Shown here: positions 1 through 5,018 of the stretch, one piece after another | Position numbering within the stretch: position 1 is the stretch's first letter | Layout of the letters: each line of letters begins with the position of its first letter | NCBI GenBank assembly: GCA_004558535.1 | Contig: SFCP01000118.1 | Location: forward strand, 1 to 5,018 | Reading direction: 5' to 3' | Length of the DNA: 5,018 bases | DNA from: Bacteroidales bacterium | GTDB taxonomy: Bacteria; Bacteroidota; Bacteroidia; Bacteroidales; Bacteroidaceae | Notes under the pieces: model-generated | Seen by the model: the letters and a program-made list of their open reading frames with translations, nothing else | Databases searched by the model: none | What the model was told of the DNA's origin: nothing | Program-made: the position numbers and the translations under genes

Positions 1-479
1 ACGGCTTCCTTGCCTGCACATTCGGTCATATTGACAGAGCATACCGGGCAAACGGTATTGACTGCGCCCGCCTTGCATTTGTCCTTACAGGTGCAAACGG
101 CGGGAGCCTGCGCCTTGTCGCTGCCGTCCTCCATGAGCGCCATCAGATCGGCTTCGTCCACCTGATTGAGAAAATGTACGGTGTTTTCGCCCTCGGCGGC
201 GCGGTCAACGATGATGTAAAAGTAGTTGCCGTTTTTGCTCTGCACAATGATAAACTGCTTGTCCTCGGCGGCTTCTCCCTCAATGTCGTCAATCAGCGAC
301 AGATTACCGTCAGGCGTAAGGGGCTGCGGCTCCATGCCGCCCGTGACTTCCTCGCTATATTCGTCCTCATAGTCGTAGTAATCGCCGCCATCCGCATAGG
401 CGGTAACGGAAAAGCCGCCCAAGAGGACAAGGGCGGCAAGCAGGGTGGCGGCTGTTTTGAAAAAGCCTTTATTCTTCAT
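1..479 (-). CDS. DUF4366 (CD1107-type) secreted mobile-element protein, N-terminal part
   Basis: The first 159 residues are visible; the frame is still open at the left edge, so the C-terminus is missing. The ATG at 479-477 has an AGGAGG at 489-494 with 9-nt spacing. A clear Sec signal peptide follows: a basic start (MKNKGFFK), a hydrophobic core at about residues 10-23, and a likely signal peptidase I site after AYA (27-29), before an acidic Asp/Tyr/Glu stretch (30-44). Residues 74-114, which include the segment around FIIVQSKNGNYFYIIVDR, are the part I recognise as DUF4366-like. A cluster of six Cys follows at 129, 131, 135, 144, 147 and 154. Family members usually carry a C-terminal membrane segment, not visible here. 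The role is unknown; its place at the end of the VirB4/NlpC-P60 gene set suggests a surface accessory of the mating channel. The start overlaps the DUF4315 gene by 11 bp, so translation is probably coupled. Confidence 0.85.
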   Translation of the reverse strand, partial: MKNKGFFKTAATLLAALVLLGGFSVTAYADGGDYYDYEDEYSEEVTGGMEPQPLTPDGNLSLIDDIEGEAAEDKQFIIVQSKNGNYFYIIVDRAAEGENTVHFLNQVDEADLMALMEDGSDKAQAPAVCTCKDKCKAGAVNTVCPVCSVNMTECAGKEA

Positions 480-726
480 TTTCGATTTCCTCCTGTTCCA
501 TGTAGTCTGTCCCTGCGGCGGCAATGCCGGGGATCGGCTCGCCGGAAAGCAGGGCGGTAAGCTCTGCGGGGGTCAGGCGCATGGAGCGCACAAGAGAGAT
601 GATTTGCAGGTTTTCCGCTTCGGTTTTCTGCATTGCAAGCTCTTTCAGCCTGTTTTGATACTCGGTGATTTTCTCCCGTGTTTTCTGCATTTCCTTTTCA
701 ATGCGGTCAATTTTACTGTTTGTCAT
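469..726 (-). CDS. DUF4315 family small coiled-coil protein of conjugative elements
   Basis: A complete 85-residue acidic protein. Residues 1-40 are charged and predicted helical with a heptad-like pattern (KIDRIEKEMQKTREKITEYQ and onward), typical of a coiled coil. They are followed by NLQIISLVRSMRLTPAELTALL (about 39-60, given here as the family hallmark), which I recognise as the conserved DUF4315 segment, and an acidic tail ending in EEIENEE. There is no signal peptide or membrane segment, so it should be cytoplasmic. The ATG at 726-724 is supported by AAAGGAG at 736-742 with 9-nt spacing. It lies 22 bp after the hydrolase gene and overlaps the DUF4366 gene by 11 bp. Its function is not known; the fixed position beside the CD1107/CD1108-type genes suggests a partner or regulator of the conjugation apparatus. 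Family assignment is from recall of the motif and the gene neighbourhood. Confidence 0.87.
   Translation of the reverse strand: MTNSKIDRIEKEMQKTREKITEYQNRLKELAMQKTEAENLQIISLVRSMRLTPAELTALLSGEPIPGIAAAGTDYMEQEEIENEE
489..494 (-). promoter_or_regulatory. Ribosome binding site of the DUF4366 gene, inside the DUF4315 coding sequence
   Basis: A perfect AGGAGG on the minus strand, 9 nt before the ATG at 479-477. It lies within the last codons of the DUF4315 gene, so ribosomes finishing that gene pass it and the 11-bp overlap allows re-initiation. Confidence 0.85.
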
Positions 727-735
727 TTCGTAATA

Positions 736-742
736 CTCCTTT
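736..742 (-). promoter_or_regulatory. Ribosome binding site of the DUF4315 gene
   Basis: AAAGGAG on the minus strand, 9 nt before the ATG at 726-724. It lies in the 22-bp gap after the hydrolase stop codon, the only non-coding sequence in the window. Confidence 0.85.
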
Positions 743-746
743 CATT

Positions 747-775
747 TTTTACGGCAGCCGCCCGTAGGCGTAAAA
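747..775. repeat. Short inverted repeat across the hydrolase stop codon
   Basis: Perfect 7-bp arms, TTTTACG (747-753) and CGTAAAA (769-775), separated by 15 bases. The stop codon of the hydrolase gene (751-749) lies in one arm, and the DUF4315 ribosome binding site starts 5 bases beyond. The arms are mostly A/T and no U-tract follows on the transcribed strand, so it does not look like an intrinsic terminator. It could be a weak mRNA hairpin or chance. Confidence 0.35.
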
Positions 776-2824
776 GTGGTTCTTCCAATAGGTGGTGTTG
801 ACATTGGCGTAAGATATGGGGTTTCCGCAATGTATCATCATACCGTTGCCCACATAAATACCAACGTGCGAAACACCGGGGGTGTCGTAAGTGCCTTTGA
901 AAAAGATAAGGTCGCCCGGTCTTGCCTGTGCGCCTGTTACGGGAGTGCAGATATTGCAAAGTCCCTGCGCTCCAAGCCGCCCCACATTCCACCCGGAATG
1001 GTTAATAACCCAAGACACATAACCCGAACAGTCAAAGGAAGTGTTTGGATTGCTGCCGCCCCAGACGTAGGGGTAGCCTAAATACTTTTCCGCTTCGGCG
1101 ATGATCGCCGCAAAGGTTTCGTCCTCCAATGCTTCGGGCGGTATTTCGTAATAGGTTGGCTCCCGCAGGGTGGAAGCGTTCGGATATGCACTGTGCGGGA
1201 ACAGGTCGGGGCGGTTGCCAAGGGTGGACATATACACAGCGTACATGGATAGTTGTTCCTCGGTCATAATGTAGACAGGCAGATGCGACAGATTGAAGTT
1301 TTCCAGCTTGACGTTGAGAATGTAATAATTATAGGGAACTTCGACGGTATATGTGTAGGTTTGGGTGTTGCCCTCTGCATCGGTGTAGCTGCCCGTTCGC
1401 CTTTCCGTCCGGTAGCGCACCTCTGTTTCCTCGGTGAGCGTCAGCGTGTATTGCCGCTCAAAGAGCATGGCAAGGGTGCTTTGTACCTCGGCGCGGGTGT
1501 ATTCAAGGTGCAGCGCGGTAAGGATAGATGTCAGCACATACGGGTCATGTTCAATGTCGTCCAAGTCGTAGCGGTATTCGTCATAGCCCGGATGGTCGCG
1601 CTCGATATTGTCTATCCTGCTTTGCAACTCCGCTTCAAGGGCTGCATAGTCAGCTTCCGCACCAAGCATATCCGCATCCTCTGAAACGTAGGACGTGCTG
1701 ATAACGGAGGTAATGCCGCCGGAAAACAGGCTGGAACATGAAGAGATCCCGGCTGAAATCATTATGAACAGCAACAGCGCACACCCGGCAATCAGAAAGG
1801 CTTTCCAATGCCGCCCTACAAAGGCGACAGCCTTTTTCGTCGCTTCGGCGGTTTTCTTCGCCGCCTTGCGGGTGTTTTCTGCGGCTTTCCTTGCGGATTT
1901 TGCGCCGCCCGTTCGTACCGCCTTTGCATACTGCCGCTTGATCTGCTGCTTCTGCCAAAAGCGGGAAACGGGGTTAGACGCGGCAAGCTGCGGGTTGTCG
2001 TGCAGCACCTTTTGATACTGAAAATCGGCGTTAGCCTTGAACGCGGCTTTTTCCGCTTTTGCCGCCGCCCGGTAGGGTTTCAGCTTGCGGCTGCGGCGGC
2101 TCTTTCGCACCTGCCGCGCCCCCGCCCGGATGCCGCGCTCGGCTAATTCCTCGCTCTTGTGCGCTCCCTCCACGCCGGAGTTGTCCTTTTCAACGGAATG
2201 TATCTTATTGTGGACGAAAACGCCGACCTCCTGCATAGGGCGGGAGAGGGGGTTATGCTGCTGCCTGCCGCCCGGTATGGGTTTTTCCTTTTCCTCAAAG
2301 CGCAGGCGGGTTTTGCCCTTGCCTGCGGCTTCGTCAAAGGTGCGCTCTTTTGTCAAGACTTTCTTTTTCGGAATAGCCGCCCGCGCTTCGTCCAAGCGGT
2401 CGGCGGCTCTTTCCGATTTGCGGATCGCCTTTTGAAGCTCCGGCGTCGCCCGTTCTTCCTCGGTGAATTGCAGGCGCGAGGTCTTTGTTTTTGCCGCCGC
2501 TTCCCGCTGCACCCGCTTTATCGCCTTTTTGGATGCTGCGCGGGTATGGGCAGCGTCGATATGCTCCAAAACACGCTCGGCTGCGGCGTCGTCCCGCTTC
2601 GGGGAAAGCTCCGGGGTATGGGGACGAGCTGCCGCGCCGCCGGAGGGATGCGGAAGCTGCTGCGCTGCTTCCTGCGCCGCCTGTTCGGGCTTCTTGGAAA
2701 AATCCGCGTCCTGCTCGCGCCCGCTGACCAGCTCGGCGGTGCCTGCGGTTTCGTTGACCTCGATAAGCCCGTCCCGGCTCATTTTCTGCGTAATTTTATC
2801 GCGGGGTTTCAGCTTTTTGCTCAA
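749..2824 (-). CDS. CD1108-family NlpC/P60 peptidoglycan hydrolase of the conjugation apparatus
   Basis: A complete 691-residue protein. Residues 1-340 form a polar, Ala/Lys/Arg/Glu-rich, presumably cytoplasmic arm that ends in three heptad-like units (312-332). One membrane segment spans about 343-360, followed by SSCSS with Cys363. A central region (about 380-560) is rich in Tyr and charged residues and has no catalytic motif I recognise. The C-terminal NlpC/P60 domain (about 573-691) shows catalytic Cys599 in FDCSGYVSW, His653 in VSHVGIYVG and third-residue candidate His665 in MIHCGNP, with spacing normal for the family. NlpC/P60 enzymes cut stem-peptide bonds such as D-Glu-diaminopimelate. 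By analogy with Tn916 Orf14 and CwlT it should open the wall for the mating channel, in an N-in/C-out topology. Unlike CwlT, no muramidase domain is evident. The start is TTG at 2824-2822, chosen because GGAGG (2834-2838) lies 9 nt upstream and because TTGA overlaps the methyltransferase stop. Confidence 0.91.
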   Translation of the reverse strand: MSKKLKPRDKITQKMSRDGLIEVNETAGTAELVSGREQDADFSKKPEQAAQEAAQQLPHPSGGAAARPHTPELSPKRDDAAAERVLEHIDAAHTRAASKKAIKRVQREAAAKTKTSRLQFTEEERATPELQKAIRKSERAADRLDEARAAIPKKKVLTKERTFDEAAGKGKTRLRFEEKEKPIPGGRQQHNPLSRPMQEVGVFVHNKIHSVEKDNSGVEGAHKSEELAERGIRAGARQVRKSRRSRKLKPYRAAAKAEKAAFKANADFQYQKVLHDNPQLAASNPVSRFWQKQQIKRQYAKAVRTGGAKSARKAAENTRKAAKKTAEATKKAVAFVGRHWKAFLIAGCALLLFIMISAGISSCSSLFSGGITSVISTSYVSEDADMLGAEADYAALEAELQSRIDNIERDHPGYDEYRYDLDDIEHDPYVLTSILTALHLEYTRAEVQSTLAMLFERQYTLTLTEETEVRYRTERRTGSYTDAEGNTQTYTYTVEVPYNYYILNVKLENFNLSHLPVYIMTEEQLSMYAVYMSTLGNRPDLFPHSAYPNASTLREPTYYEIPPEALEDETFAAIIAEAEKYLGYPYVWGGSNPNTSFDCSGYVSWVINHSGWNVGRLGAQGLCNICTPVTGAQARPGDLIFFKGTYDTPGVSHVGIYVGNGMMIHCGNPISYANVNTTYWKNHFYAYGRLP
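1745..1798 (-). other. Membrane segment of the NlpC/P60 hydrolase
   Basis: This stretch encodes residues about 343-360, an uncharged run (FLIAGCALLLFIMISAGI) between a basic flank (KKAVAFVGRHWK) on the N-terminal side and SSCSS on the other. By the positive-inside rule the long basic arm should be cytoplasmic and the catalytic domain outside. Confidence 0.85.
1829..1891 (-). repeat. Three heptad-like units in the hydrolase cytoplasmic arm
   Basis: Residues 312-332 read as three seven-residue units, RKAAENT, RKAAKKT and AEATKKA, just before the membrane segment. They are basic and Ala-rich and would form a helix with one positive face. The similarity is clear in protein but only partial in DNA, so this is a sequence-pattern repeat rather than a recent tandem duplication. 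Confidence 0.5.
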
Positions 2825-3771
2825 TTCGTTTCACCTCCGATCCGCGCCCTTGCAAGGGTGCAATAGTCATAGTTCAGTTCAATGCCGATGTAATGGCGGT
2901 CAAGGCTTTTTGCCGCAAGCCCCGTCGTGCCGCTGCCGAAAAACGGGTCAAGGACAACGCCGCCCTTGGGACAGCCCGCCAAAATGCAGGTTTCCGCCAG
3001 CTTCGGCGGGAACGCGGCGAAATGCCCGCCCTTGTAGGGTACGGTGTTGATATGCCACACGTCCCGCTTGTTCCGCGTGGTCGGCATGAGGGCTTCATCG
3101 TAGTAGCCGCCTGTCCGCGCCCGGTTGATGCCCTGCACCTTGCCCTGTCCGGGTACCTCGCCGTCGTATTTGTGTCCCGCGCTGCGCCCGCCCCGGTATC
3201 GCGCCGCCGTGGTGGGGGCTATGGGTTCCGCAATGGCGGCGGCGTCATAGTAATAGTTCTTGGACTTCGTAAGCAAAAAGACGTTCTCATAGCAGCGGCT
3301 CGGTCTGTCCCGCACGCTTTCGGGCATGGGGTTGTCCTTCTGCCAAATAATCGCGCTGCGCAGATACCACCCGTCAGAGCGCAGGGCAAAGGCTAAAAGC
3401 CACGGAATACCGATTAAATCCTTTTGCTTGCAGCCTGCCGCCCGTCTTGCAAGGGACAGGCTCTGCCCGTTTCTGCCTTTCGGGTTTTTCGGGTCGGTGT
3501 AGGCGCCCTTGCTGCCTGTGCCGCAGTAGGTATCGGCAATGTTCAGCCAAAACGTACCGTCCGGGCGCAGCACCCGTTTCAGCTCACGGAAAACCTCGAC
3601 AAGCCTTGCAATGTACTGATCCGGCGTGTCCTCCCGCCCGATCTGCGCGTCCATACCGTAATCCCGCAGGGCGTAGTAGGGCGGGCTTGTGACGCAGCAA
3701 TGGACGCTCTCGGCGGGCAGCTCCCGCAGGGCGCACAGCGCGTCGCGGTTGATGATGGTGTCTAATCTCAT
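2821..3771 (-). CDS. Orphan site-specific DNA methyltransferase, beta class (N4-cytosine or N6-adenine)
   Basis: A complete 316-residue amino-methyltransferase using S-adenosylmethionine. The catalytic motif IV, TSPPY (28-32), lies near the N-terminus. It is followed by LKRVLRPDGTFWLNIAD (64-80), GWYLRSAIIWQKDNPMP (134-150) and ENVFLLTKSKNYYYD (162-176), with a variable, Gly/Arg-rich stretch at about 180-240 that may carry target recognition. The cofactor-binding motif I, DPFFGSGTT (275-283), and YIGIELN (294-300) are at the C-terminus. This order (IV first, I last) defines the beta class. SPPY is commonest in N4-cytosine enzymes but also occurs in N6-adenine ones, so the modified base cannot be fixed. 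No restriction gene lies beside it, hence orphan. Its ATG overlaps the virB4 stop (ATGA, 3768-3771) and its own stop overlaps the TTG of the hydrolase gene, so it is built into the transfer operon. Protection of element DNA from restriction, or gene control, are inferences. Confidence 0.94.
   Translation of the reverse strand: MRLDTIINRDALCALRELPAESVHCCVTSPPYYALRDYGMDAQIGREDTPDQYIARLVEVFRELKRVLRPDGTFWLNIADTYCGTGSKGAYTDPKNPKGRNGQSLSLARRAAGCKQKDLIGIPWLLAFALRSDGWYLRSAIIWQKDNPMPESVRDRPSRCYENVFLLTKSKNYYYDAAAIAEPIAPTTAARYRGGRSAGHKYDGEVPGQGKVQGINRARTGGYYDEALMPTTRNKRDVWHINTVPYKGGHFAAFPPKLAETCILAGCPKGGVVLDPFFGSGTTGLAAKSLDRHYIGIELNYDYCTLARARIGGETN
2834..2838 (-). promoter_or_regulatory. Ribosome binding site that fixes the TTG start of the hydrolase gene
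   Basis: GGAGG (within CGGAGGTGA) on the minus strand, 9 nt before the TTG at 2824-2822 and inside the final Gly-Gly-Glu codons of the methyltransferase gene. The next Met codon in frame is residue 15, with no comparable site, so TTG is the better start. Confidence 0.82.
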
Positions 3772-5018
3772 GTGCCGCCCACTTCCTCCGGGCGGGTCGT
3801 CATTACCCGGTATAGCTCGGTATTCTGCGGAAAACGGTCAAGGAAAGGCAGCACCACGTTTCCGTAGAAGATCAGCCCCTCGCCCGCTTCGGTATGGGTA
3901 ACGTATTTCATCTGCTGCGGGGAGATATTGAGCTGCCTTGCAAGGATTTCCCGGTCGCCCTGCGCCTGATTGAGCATGAGGACAAAATCGCTGTTCTCAA
4001 AGATATTCTCAACTTCGCGGCTGCTCAAAAGGTCTTTGACATTCTGCGTGATAGCGGTTGGAATACCGCCCCATTTTCTGAAACGCTTCCAAATCTCCAC
4101 GGAATAGGCGGCGGTTTGTTCCTCTTTGAGGAGCAAATGAAACTCGTCCATGTAGTAGCGGGTGGATTTCTTTTCAGCCCGGTTTATGGTTACTCTGTTC
4201 CACACCTGATCCTGCACAATGAGCATCCCCAGCTTTTTAAGCTGCTTCCCAAGCTGCTTGATGTCAAAGCAGACAAGGCGGTTTGAAAGCTCCACATTGG
4301 TACGGTGGTTAAAGACATTCAGACTGCCCGAAACGTAAAGCTCCAATGCCGCCGCCACCCGCGCCGCTTCCGGCTCCGGCTGTCTTAAAAGCTCGTCGTA
4401 AAGGTCGCCGAGGATCGGCATTTTCGCCGGGTCGGGGTTTGCAAGGAACGGGCGGTACACGTTTCTTACGCTGCGGTCAATGACGGTCTTTTCCACGGGC
4501 ATCAGCCCCTCCTTGCCGCCGATGACAAGCTCACAGAGGGAAAGGAGAAAGTCGCTTTTCAGCGCAAGGGGGTTGTCGTCCTCGCTGTAATTGAGGTTAA
4601 TATCCATAGGGTTGACATACTGTGTGCTTGTGGGGGAAATGCGGATTACCTGTCCGTGCAGGCGGCGCACAAGGGGGTAATACTCCGCTTCCGGGTCGCA
4701 GATGATGATGTCGTCGTCGGTAATGAGAAAAGCGTTTGTGATTTCCCGCTTCGCCGCAAAGCTCTTGCCGCTTCCGGGGGTGCCGAGGATCAGCCCGTTG
4801 GGGTTTTTAAGCCGCTTGCGGTCACAGAGGATCATATTGCTTGACAGGGCGTTCAGCCCGTAATAGAGTGCCGCGCCCTGCTGAAAAAGCTCCTGCGTGA
4901 TAAAGGGAATAAAAATCGCAGTGCTTGATGTGGTAAGCCCCCGCTGGATGGGGATCAGGTTCTCGCCCAGCGGAACAGAGGACATCAGCCCCGCCTCCTG
5001 CTGGTAGTCAAGGCGGGT
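3768..5018 (-). CDS. VirB4-like conjugation ATPase (CD1110 type), C-terminal part
   Basis: Only the C-terminal 416 residues are visible; the frame is open to the right edge with no stop (it begins TRLDYQQEAGL), so the N-terminal portion, typically several hundred residues, lies outside. Numbered from the first visible codon: Walker A GTPGSGKS at 79-86 (bases 4761-4784), a conserved IICDPEAEYYPLVR segment at about 105-118, Walker B RYYMDEFH at 287-294 with Asp291/Glu292, and a GGIPTAITQN motif at 317-326 containing the conserved Gln of this RecA-like ATPase family. It lacks membrane segments in this part. VirB4 proteins (TcpF, ConE, Tn916 Orf16) hydrolyse ATP at the inner face of the membrane to drive assembly of, and transfer through, the type IV secretion channel. 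The gene ends in TGA at 3770-3768, overlapping the methyltransferase start by 4 nt. All catalytic residues checked are intact. Residue 12 is a Met at 4985 with a strong SD, treated as internal. Confidence 0.95.
   Translation of the reverse strand, partial: TRLDYQQEAGLMSSVPLGENLIPIQRGLTTSSTAIFIPFITQELFQQGAALYYGLNALSSNMILCDRKRLKNPNGLILGTPGSGKSFAAKREITNAFLITDDDIIICDPEAEYYPLVRRLHGQVIRISPTSTQYVNPMDINLNYSEDDNPLALKSDFLLSLCELVIGGKEGLMPVEKTVIDRSVRNVYRPFLANPDPAKMPILGDLYDELLRQPEPEAARVAAALELYVSGSLNVFNHRTNVELSNRLVCFDIKQLGKQLKKLGMLIVQDQVWNRVTINRAEKKSTRYYMDEFHLLLKEEQTAAYSVEIWKRFRKWGGIPTAITQNVKDLLSSREVENIFENSDFVLMLNQAQGDREILARQLNISPQQMKYVTHTEAGEGLIFYGNVVLPFLDRFPQNTELYRVMTTRPEEVGGT
3785..3789 (-). promoter_or_regulatory. 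Probable ribosome binding site of the methyltransferase gene
   Basis: GGAGG on the minus strand inside the end of virB4, with 13 nt to the ATG at 3771-3769. That is longer than ideal, so initiation probably depends partly on coupling through the ATGA overlap with the virB4 stop. Confidence 0.6.
4983..4999 (-). promoter_or_regulatory. Shine-Dalgarno/ATG pair inside virB4
   Basis: A perfect AGGAGG at 4994-4999 is followed after 8 nt by an ATG at 4985-4983, in frame with virB4. Upstream codons remain open and read TRLDYQQEAGL, which looks like normal VirB4-family sequence, so the gene does not start here. The pair could permit internal initiation of a C-terminal ATPase-domain product of 405 residues, but the AGGAGG may simply come from the Gln-Glu-Ala codons. 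Confidence 0.35.

Noticed and set aside
713..745. Ten-codon minus-strand mini frame (MKGVLRNDKQ) overlapping the start of the DUF4315 gene, as a possible leader peptide
   Set aside because: It has no ribosome binding site of its own and covers the SD of the DUF4315 gene; nothing else supports regulation here.
747..775. Intrinsic terminator after the hydrolase gene
   Set aside because: The inverted-repeat arms are A/T-rich and no U-tract follows on the minus-strand transcript; the downstream genes are closely spaced and likely co-transcribed.
174..801. Plus-strand open frames opposite the DUF4366 and DUF4315 genes
   Set aside because: They lie antisense to genes with a signal peptide, strong ribosome binding sites and recognisable family motifs, and have none of these themselves.
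723..992. Minus-strand frame of 89 codons overlapping the NlpC/P60 catalytic domain
   Set aside because: It is a shifted frame of the catalytic region with no recognisable product; the NlpC/P60 frame has Cys599, His653 and His665 at family spacing.
1253..1684. Plus-strand open frame of 143 codons opposite the hydrolase gene
   Set aside because: It is antisense to the central domain of the hydrolase and has no ribosome binding site or family resemblance that I can see; treated as a shadow.
2159..2866. Long open frame on the plus strand (235 codons) opposite the hydrolase gene
   Set aside because: It lies antisense to a well-supported gene with clear domains, has low-complexity Arg/Leu/Cys-rich content and no family I recognise. 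Open antisense frames are expected opposite GC-rich Ala/Lys/Arg-rich coding sequence.
2893..3396. Plus-strand open frame of 167 codons opposite the methyltransferase gene
   Set aside because: The methyltransferase on the other strand has intact motifs IV and I and coupled start and stop overlaps, so this is a mirror frame.
3768..5018. A split or broken virB4 starting at the ATG at 4985
   Set aside because: The frame stays open to the window edge with family-like residues before that Met, and all ATPase motifs are intact, so the gene is cut by the window rather than truncated.

Overview
The window is a tightly packed segment of a conjugation (type IV secretion) operon from an integrative and conjugative element of the Tn916/CTn kind found in Clostridia. 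All five genes lie on the minus strand, so transcription runs from position 5018 towards position 1. The element type is inferred from gene content and order: a VirB4-type ATPase, then an orphan DNA methyltransferase, a membrane-anchored NlpC/P60 wall hydrolase (CD1108 type), a short coiled-coil DUF4315 protein, and a secreted DUF4366 (CD1107-type) protein. This order resembles the conjugation modules of C. difficile CTn elements and relatives in gut Lachnospiraceae and Ruminococcaceae. The GC-rich codon use fits a moderately high-GC gut Clostridia host or element, but no species can be named from the sequence.

Layout in transcription order: 5018-3768, C-terminal half of the VirB4-like ATPase (N-terminus beyond the right edge); 3771-2821, beta-class DNA methyltransferase; 2824-749, CD1108-family NlpC/P60 protein; 726-469, DUF4315 protein; 479-1, N-terminal 159 residues of the DUF4366 protein (C-terminus beyond the left edge). 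The junctions are 4-nt overlaps (ATGA, then TTGA), one 22-bp gap with its own ribosome binding site, and an 11-bp overlap. Almost every base is coding. I see no internal promoter, terminator, tRNA, rRNA, CRISPR array, insertion sequence or attachment site, and no non-coding stretch longer than 22 bp.

How the genes probably work together (inference from known families): VirB4 powers assembly of the mating channel from the cytoplasmic face. The NlpC/P60 protein is anchored in the membrane and opens peptidoglycan locally. The secreted DUF4366 and small DUF4315 proteins are conserved accessory parts of unknown function. The methyltransferase may mark element DNA, for example against restriction in the recipient. 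The system is a recognisable known type. The less explained parts are the large basic cytoplasmic arm and the central extracellular domain of the hydrolase, a lipobox-like Cys just after its membrane segment, the six-Cys cluster in the DUF4366 protein, the embedded orphan methyltransferase, and a strong Shine-Dalgarno/ATG pair inside virB4.
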